From: Methylobacterium sp. J-030
Lineage (GTDB): Bacteria; Pseudomonadota; Alphaproteobacteria; Rhizobiales; Beijerinckiaceae
Direction of reading: 5' to 3'
Assembly (NCBI RefSeq): GCF_022829545.1
Contig: NZ_JAKSYM010000172.1
Coordinates: 20,519-84,518 of the forward strand
DNA: 64,000 bases
Shown: one piece after another, positions 60,920-64,000 of the stretch
Layout: each line of letters opens with the position of its first letter
Position numbering within the stretch: position 1 is the stretch's first letter
Notes under the pieces: model-generated
Database searches by the model: none
The model's input: the letters and a program-made list of their open reading frames with translations, nothing else
What the model was told of the DNA's origin: nothing
Position numbers and translations under genes: made by a program

Positions 60920-61816
60920 ATGACGCCGAGCCGGCTTCGGCAGCTTGAAGCGTTCCGGGCCGTGATGCAGAGCGGCTCGGTCAGCCGGGCGGCGCAGCGG
61001 ATGCTCCTGTCGCAGCCCGCGGTCACGAAGCTGCTGCGCAACCTGGAGGACGAGACCGGGCTGCCGCTGTTCGACCGTGCGCGGCGTCACCTTCAGCCGA
61101 CGCCGGAGGCCGTGAAGCTGGAGGGGGCGGTCGCGACCCTGTTCGCGGCCGCGGACCGGCTGGATCGCGCCATCGACGACATGCGCGGCGTCGGCAGCGG
61201 CGAGTTGCGCGTCGCGGCCATGCCGCTGATGGGGCTCGCGCTCATCCCCCGGCTGCTGGCCCGATTCGCCATGGAGGTGCAGCCGGTGCGGATCTCGCAC
61301 GTGGTGGCGAGTTCCCGGGAGGTCCACGATCTGGTGCAGGCCGGCAATGCCGATCTCGGCTTCGCGCTGCCGGTCGGCCGCAGTGCCCTGGTGGCGGCGG
61401 CGCCGATCGAATTGCCCGGGCTGGTGGTCCTGCCGCCCGGCCATCGCCTGGCGCGGCTCAAGTCCGTCCCGCTCTCCGAGCTGCACGACGAGCCCTACAT
61501 CTCGCTCGGGCGGCAGTACCGCCTGCGCGATCAGGTCGATGAACTCTTCACCGTCAACGGGGTCACGCCTCGCCTCGTCGCGGAGACGCAGAACGCCGCC
61601 GCCGCCTGCGCGATGGTCGCCGCAGGCCTCGGATTCGCCATCGCGGAGGCTGTGACGGTGAAAGCCCTGAAGGGTCAGGTCGCCGTGCGCCGGCTGCGGC
61701 CGACGGTGACGTTCTCGGTCACCATCCTGGGGAGCCCGGGGCGACCCCTCTCGAGCGCCGCCCTGGCCTTCCTCAAGATGGTCCGCAGCGAAGTGGGCGG
61801 CGGTCCGAGCGGCTGA
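60920..61816 (+). CDS. LysR-family transcriptional regulator (OccR/NocR-like)
   Basis: Protein of 298 aa. N-terminal HTH_1 (LRQLEAFRAVMQSGSVSRAA, then LSQPAVTKLLRNLE), then a substrate-binding domain (LRVAAMPLMGLALIPRLLA). ATG 60920 follows a purine-rich ribosome-binding site (gggggg); an upstream frame start at 60830 is unlikely. It is divergent from the operon 59700-51694 and is very likely its activator, with the imported amine or a product as the ligand. The GSVSRAA recognition region fits opine/amino acid regulators. Confidence 0.92.
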   Translation: MTPSRLRQLEAFRAVMQSGSVSRAAQRMLLSQPAVTKLLRNLEDETGLPLFDRARRHLQPTPEAVKLEGAVATLFAAADRLDRAIDDMRGVGSGELRVAAMPLMGLALIPRLLARFAMEVQPVRISHVVASSREVHDLVQAGNADLGFALPVGRSALVAAAPIELPGLVVLPPGHRLARLKSVPLSELHDEPYISLGRQYRLRDQVDELFTVNGVTPRLVAETQNAAAACAMVAAGLGFAIAEAVTVKALKGQVAVRRLRPTVTFSVTILGSPGRPLSSAALAFLKMVRSEVGGGPSG

Positions 61817-61880
61817 CGGCCGCCCGCCCCGCGCCGCGGGCCGCCGTTCGGGGCCGACGCCGGAGCACCGGCCCGCGCAC

Positions 61881-62192
61881 TTACCACCGGTAGTGCCAAG
61901 CAGCCCGGTGCCAACCCCAATGGTGGTGCCAGCCCCACGGACGGTGCCAGCCCGCGTGGTGCCAGCCCCAACGATGACGCCAGCCCCAGGGGCGGTGCCA
62001 GCCATAGACCACCGGCCGGGCATAATAGACAGGGCGATAGGCGTAGGGACGCCAGTTGGGCCTGCACCAGCCGTAATAGCCGCGGTGGAACCCGGGTCCA
62101 CAACCCTGGGCAGCTTCGGCCGTACCCACTGTGGCTGTGAGGGTACCGAGCGCGAGGAGTGCTGCGCCCGCAAGTCTCGTTTGCATTGTCAT
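61881..62192 (-). CDS. Secreted His/Trp-rich GCG_CRPN-type protein 3
   Basis: Protein of 103 aa, a close paralogue of the one at 39226. Signal peptide (RLAGAALLALGTLTATVGTA), then CGPGFHRGYYGWCRPN and WRPYAYRP, then a tail of repeated GWHRPWGW and GWHH units with about 15 His and 12 Trp. Periplasmic, unknown function. Start ATG 62192, with an alternative Met two codons on. Confidence 0.8.
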   Translation of the reverse strand: MTMQTRLAGAALLALGTLTATVGTAEAAQGCGPGFHRGYYGWCRPNWRPYAYRPVYYARPVVYGWHRPWGWRHRWGWHHAGWHRPWGWHHHWGWHRAAWHYRW

Positions 62193-63000
62193 CCTCCTTC
62201 CAGACTGTGAGGTCTTCAGATCCGGCTTCGCTCGGAGACAACCGCGACCGGATCCGGTCCGGTTTCGGAACGCCGCCAGGAACCGGCACGAAACAGCCGC
62301 CCCCAGGAAAGCGTTTCTTCACGAAAGAGTGCGCGCGCCGAAGCACAATGTGCCCGAAGCGATGTCCGGCCACGGGCCTAGACCTTCGCGGCGGCACGCC
62401 ACGACTTCGAACAGCGCGCAGGCGCAACCCGGGGGGATCGAGATGACCCGTTCGGGTCTCGAGTCCCGGCGGCTGGTGCTGGGGCCGATCGCCTGTACCG
62501 GTATCGTCCTGCGGCCTCTCCTGCGACAGCGACAGAGCCGGTCGGCGGCTGTCGGAAGAGGCGGATCCCGATAAAAGCACCCATCGATCCGCGATCCCCC
62601 GAAGCGCAGATCCACCTCGGCCCGCCCGGTTCGCCGGCGCGGGCATTTTCATGCGCGCCGGTCTGCGATCGGTCTCCAGGGGCCGTTCGGGCGTCAGCGC
62701 CGGGGGACCTGCCGGTTTTTTGAAGGAGTCCCGGGCCCGCGCGCCCTGCGGCGCCGGGGCGGCGCGGGCGGCACCCTGCGTGGCCCGCGCGTCGACCCAC
62801 CAGCGCGCCGGACAAGGCTCACCCGAAGTGTCCGGGGCGAGCCATGCCGTGCACAAGTCCGGCGACGCGGCCGTATCAGCGTCCCAACCGTCGCCGCCCC
62901 GTCGAAGCGCGACCGGTCAGCCGGCCGCCGTCAGGGCGAACGAGCCGCCGCGCCGTCGCTCGGACGAACCGCGATGAGGCAAGCGCATCAAGGTCCGGTC
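62193..63000. other. Intergenic stretch of 800 bases, no supported gene
   Basis: Open frames on both strands (for example 62651-62977 on +) are Arg/Ser/Ala-rich and unsupported. The first 100 bases contain the likely promoter of the 61881 gene (leftward). No RNA gene, repeat or clear terminator could be seen. Confidence 0.4.
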
Positions 63001-63285
63001 TTACTCGCCGCTGCCGCCGGTGCTGCCGGTGGAGCCGACGCGCGAGGGTTGGCCAGCGTTGCCGGCGGCGGCGCTGTCGTTCGTGATGCCATCTGCAGCA
63101 CGCCCGGTCGGCGAGTAGGTGGCGGCTCCTTCATCGCCGGTTGCGCCGGGCTGCCGCGTGACCACGCCGGGGGCGCCCGGAGGCACCACGACGGTCGTGC
63201 CCGTCGGGGTTTCGATCACGGCTTGCGCAAGCGCCGGCGAAGCGAGCGTAGCAACGAATGTCGCAGCGAGGATAATCTTGGTCAT
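63001..63285 (-). CDS. Small secreted protein, 94 aa
   Basis: Signal peptide (KIILAATFVATLASPALA, cleavage after ALA-Q), then a Gly/Thr/Pro/Ser-rich mature part with TPTGTTVVVPPGAPGVV and a low-complexity GSTGSTGGSG end. Probably periplasmic and unstructured. Function unknown. Start ATG 63285. Confidence 0.68.
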   Translation of the reverse strand: MTKIILAATFVATLASPALAQAVIETPTGTTVVVPPGAPGVVTRQPGATGDEGAATYSPTGRAADGITNDSAAAGNAGQPSRVGSTGSTGGSGE

Positions 63286-63499
63286 AGCAAGTCACCGTGT
63301 CGGGTTGATCGGCAGGATACTCCTGGTCTCATCCAACTCTGCTAGTGTGCGATTGATCCGCGAGCATTCAATTTGTGCACTATCTTGTTTCTGATCCGTT
63401 TCTCAACGCGGGCACGGTGTTTCCGCGGCCGTCGCGCTCCGGCGCGACTCCGTCGTTCTGAGCCGGGCCTTCTTCCGCAGACGGAACGCGTCGATCCTG

Positions 63500-64000
63500 T
63501 CGTTCCGCGAACCGGATGAGATGGCGCCGGCCATAGCCGCCGGACCTTCAGCCCCGCGCGACGCCAGATGCGCTGAACCCGGTCTTTGCCGACCTGCCGG
63601 CCGGCTGCCGGCAGCCGCTTGGTGACGCGGCGATAGCCGCAGCGTCCGGACTCGGGCGCCAAGGCGATGATGGCCTGGGTCAGCTCATCCGCATCGGCCG
63701 GCACCGTGGGCACGGAGCGCTGCGTGCCCCGGTACTGGCCGACGATCCGGCAGGCGTGACGGTCCGAGAGACCGTACTTCGCACGGACGCCGTCCACCGC
63801 CTGCCTGCGTCGCTCGGGGGCGAACCAGGTTTCCCGGGGCGACGTCCGCCAGCACCTGCCTCTCCAGGGACAGATCAGCCACAAGCCGCCGCAAGCCAGC
63901 GCTCTCACGCTCAAGATCGTTCGTCTTCCTGGCCTGATCGAGCTTCAGACCACCGCATTCCGTGCGCCAGCGGTAGTAACTCTGCCCGGAGATCTCCGCC
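63500..64000 (-). pseudogene. Degenerate IS3-family transposase, runs off the window
   Basis: On the minus strand from the window end: OrfA-like segment GQSYYRWRTECGGLKLDQAR, then LRRLVADLSLERQVLADVAP; then, after a frame change near 63830, OrfB-like VRAKYGLSDRHACRIVGQ, ALAPESGRCGYRRVTKRL and VQRIWRRAGLKV. The catalytic DDE core is missing: downstream sequence becomes Arg-rich and stops at 63342. It is therefore a truncated, frameshifted copy; its start lies beyond base 64000. Confidence 0.82.

Noticed and set aside
62651..62977. 108-codon plus-strand frame
   Set aside because: Composition typical of non-coding high-GC DNA and no start signal.

Overview
The window is a high-GC chromosomal segment, most likely from Methylobacterium or Methylorubrum (Alphaproteobacteria, Hyphomicrobiales). 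Support for this is the gene families present: three small secreted Gly-Cys-Gly/CRPN proteins, a DUF6894-type protein, a fused CheB-CheR-PAS protein, a short PhaR-N-type protein and IS3-family debris. Genes are tightly packed, with many ATGA or TGATG overlaps. The genus is inferred, not proven.

Bases 1-10587 hold one rightward, translationally coupled signalling cluster that joins a chemosensory core (CheR, CheY-like receivers, a CheA, a soluble-type MCP, a ParA-type ATPase) to a complete stressosome-like module (RsbR, RsbS, RsbT, a second RsbT/RsbW-like kinase, an RsbX-like phosphatase). It ends in a histidine kinase whose N-terminus looks like RsbU. An intact IS3-family element (10579-11847) has inserted at the very end of that kinase and supplies its stop codon. 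Beyond it are a low-GC methyltransferase, two small unknown genes, the CheB-CheR-PAS protein, a DUF6894-type protein and a membrane metallophosphoesterase.

Bases 18991-19760 hold a broken tyrosine recombinase and a broken IS3 transposase. They abut a 16.3 kb element (19769-36042) integrated in a tRNA-Arg(TCT) gene and bounded by a perfect 46-bp direct repeat. The element has an integrase, a winged-helix/excisionase-like protein, a tail hub protein, a tape measure, a small terminase subunit, a serine resolvase, a RepA-like helicase next to a Toprim primase, iteron-like repeats just downstream of repA, an AlpA-like regulator and a divergent cI-like repressor with a 19-bp palindromic operator. 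No large terminase, portal or capsid gene is visible. It is either a decayed prophage or a phage-satellite-like island. At its right end is an AT-rich two-gene cargo, one gene of which carries an in-frame TAA.

Bases 36595-50751 are chromosomal: an L,D-transpeptidase, a hexapeptide-repeat protein, an aldo/keto reductase, two His/Gly-rich secreted proteins, a two-component system, a CzcBA-type heavy-metal RND pump without an outer-membrane channel gene, a PhaR-N mini-protein, a second, divergent two-component system and a YfdX-family protein.

Bases 51694-60734 form a leftward operon for uptake and oxidation of an opine, D-amino acid or other secondary amine: ABC importer (SBP, ATPase, two permeases), an OoxB/HcnC-like flavoprotein, a 2Fe-2S subunit, an OoxA/HcnB-like flavoprotein, a 207-aa partial flavoprotein, a DadA/SoxB-like oxidase and a Rid-family protein, divergent from a LysR regulator. 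The window ends with two more secreted small proteins and another decayed IS3 transposase.
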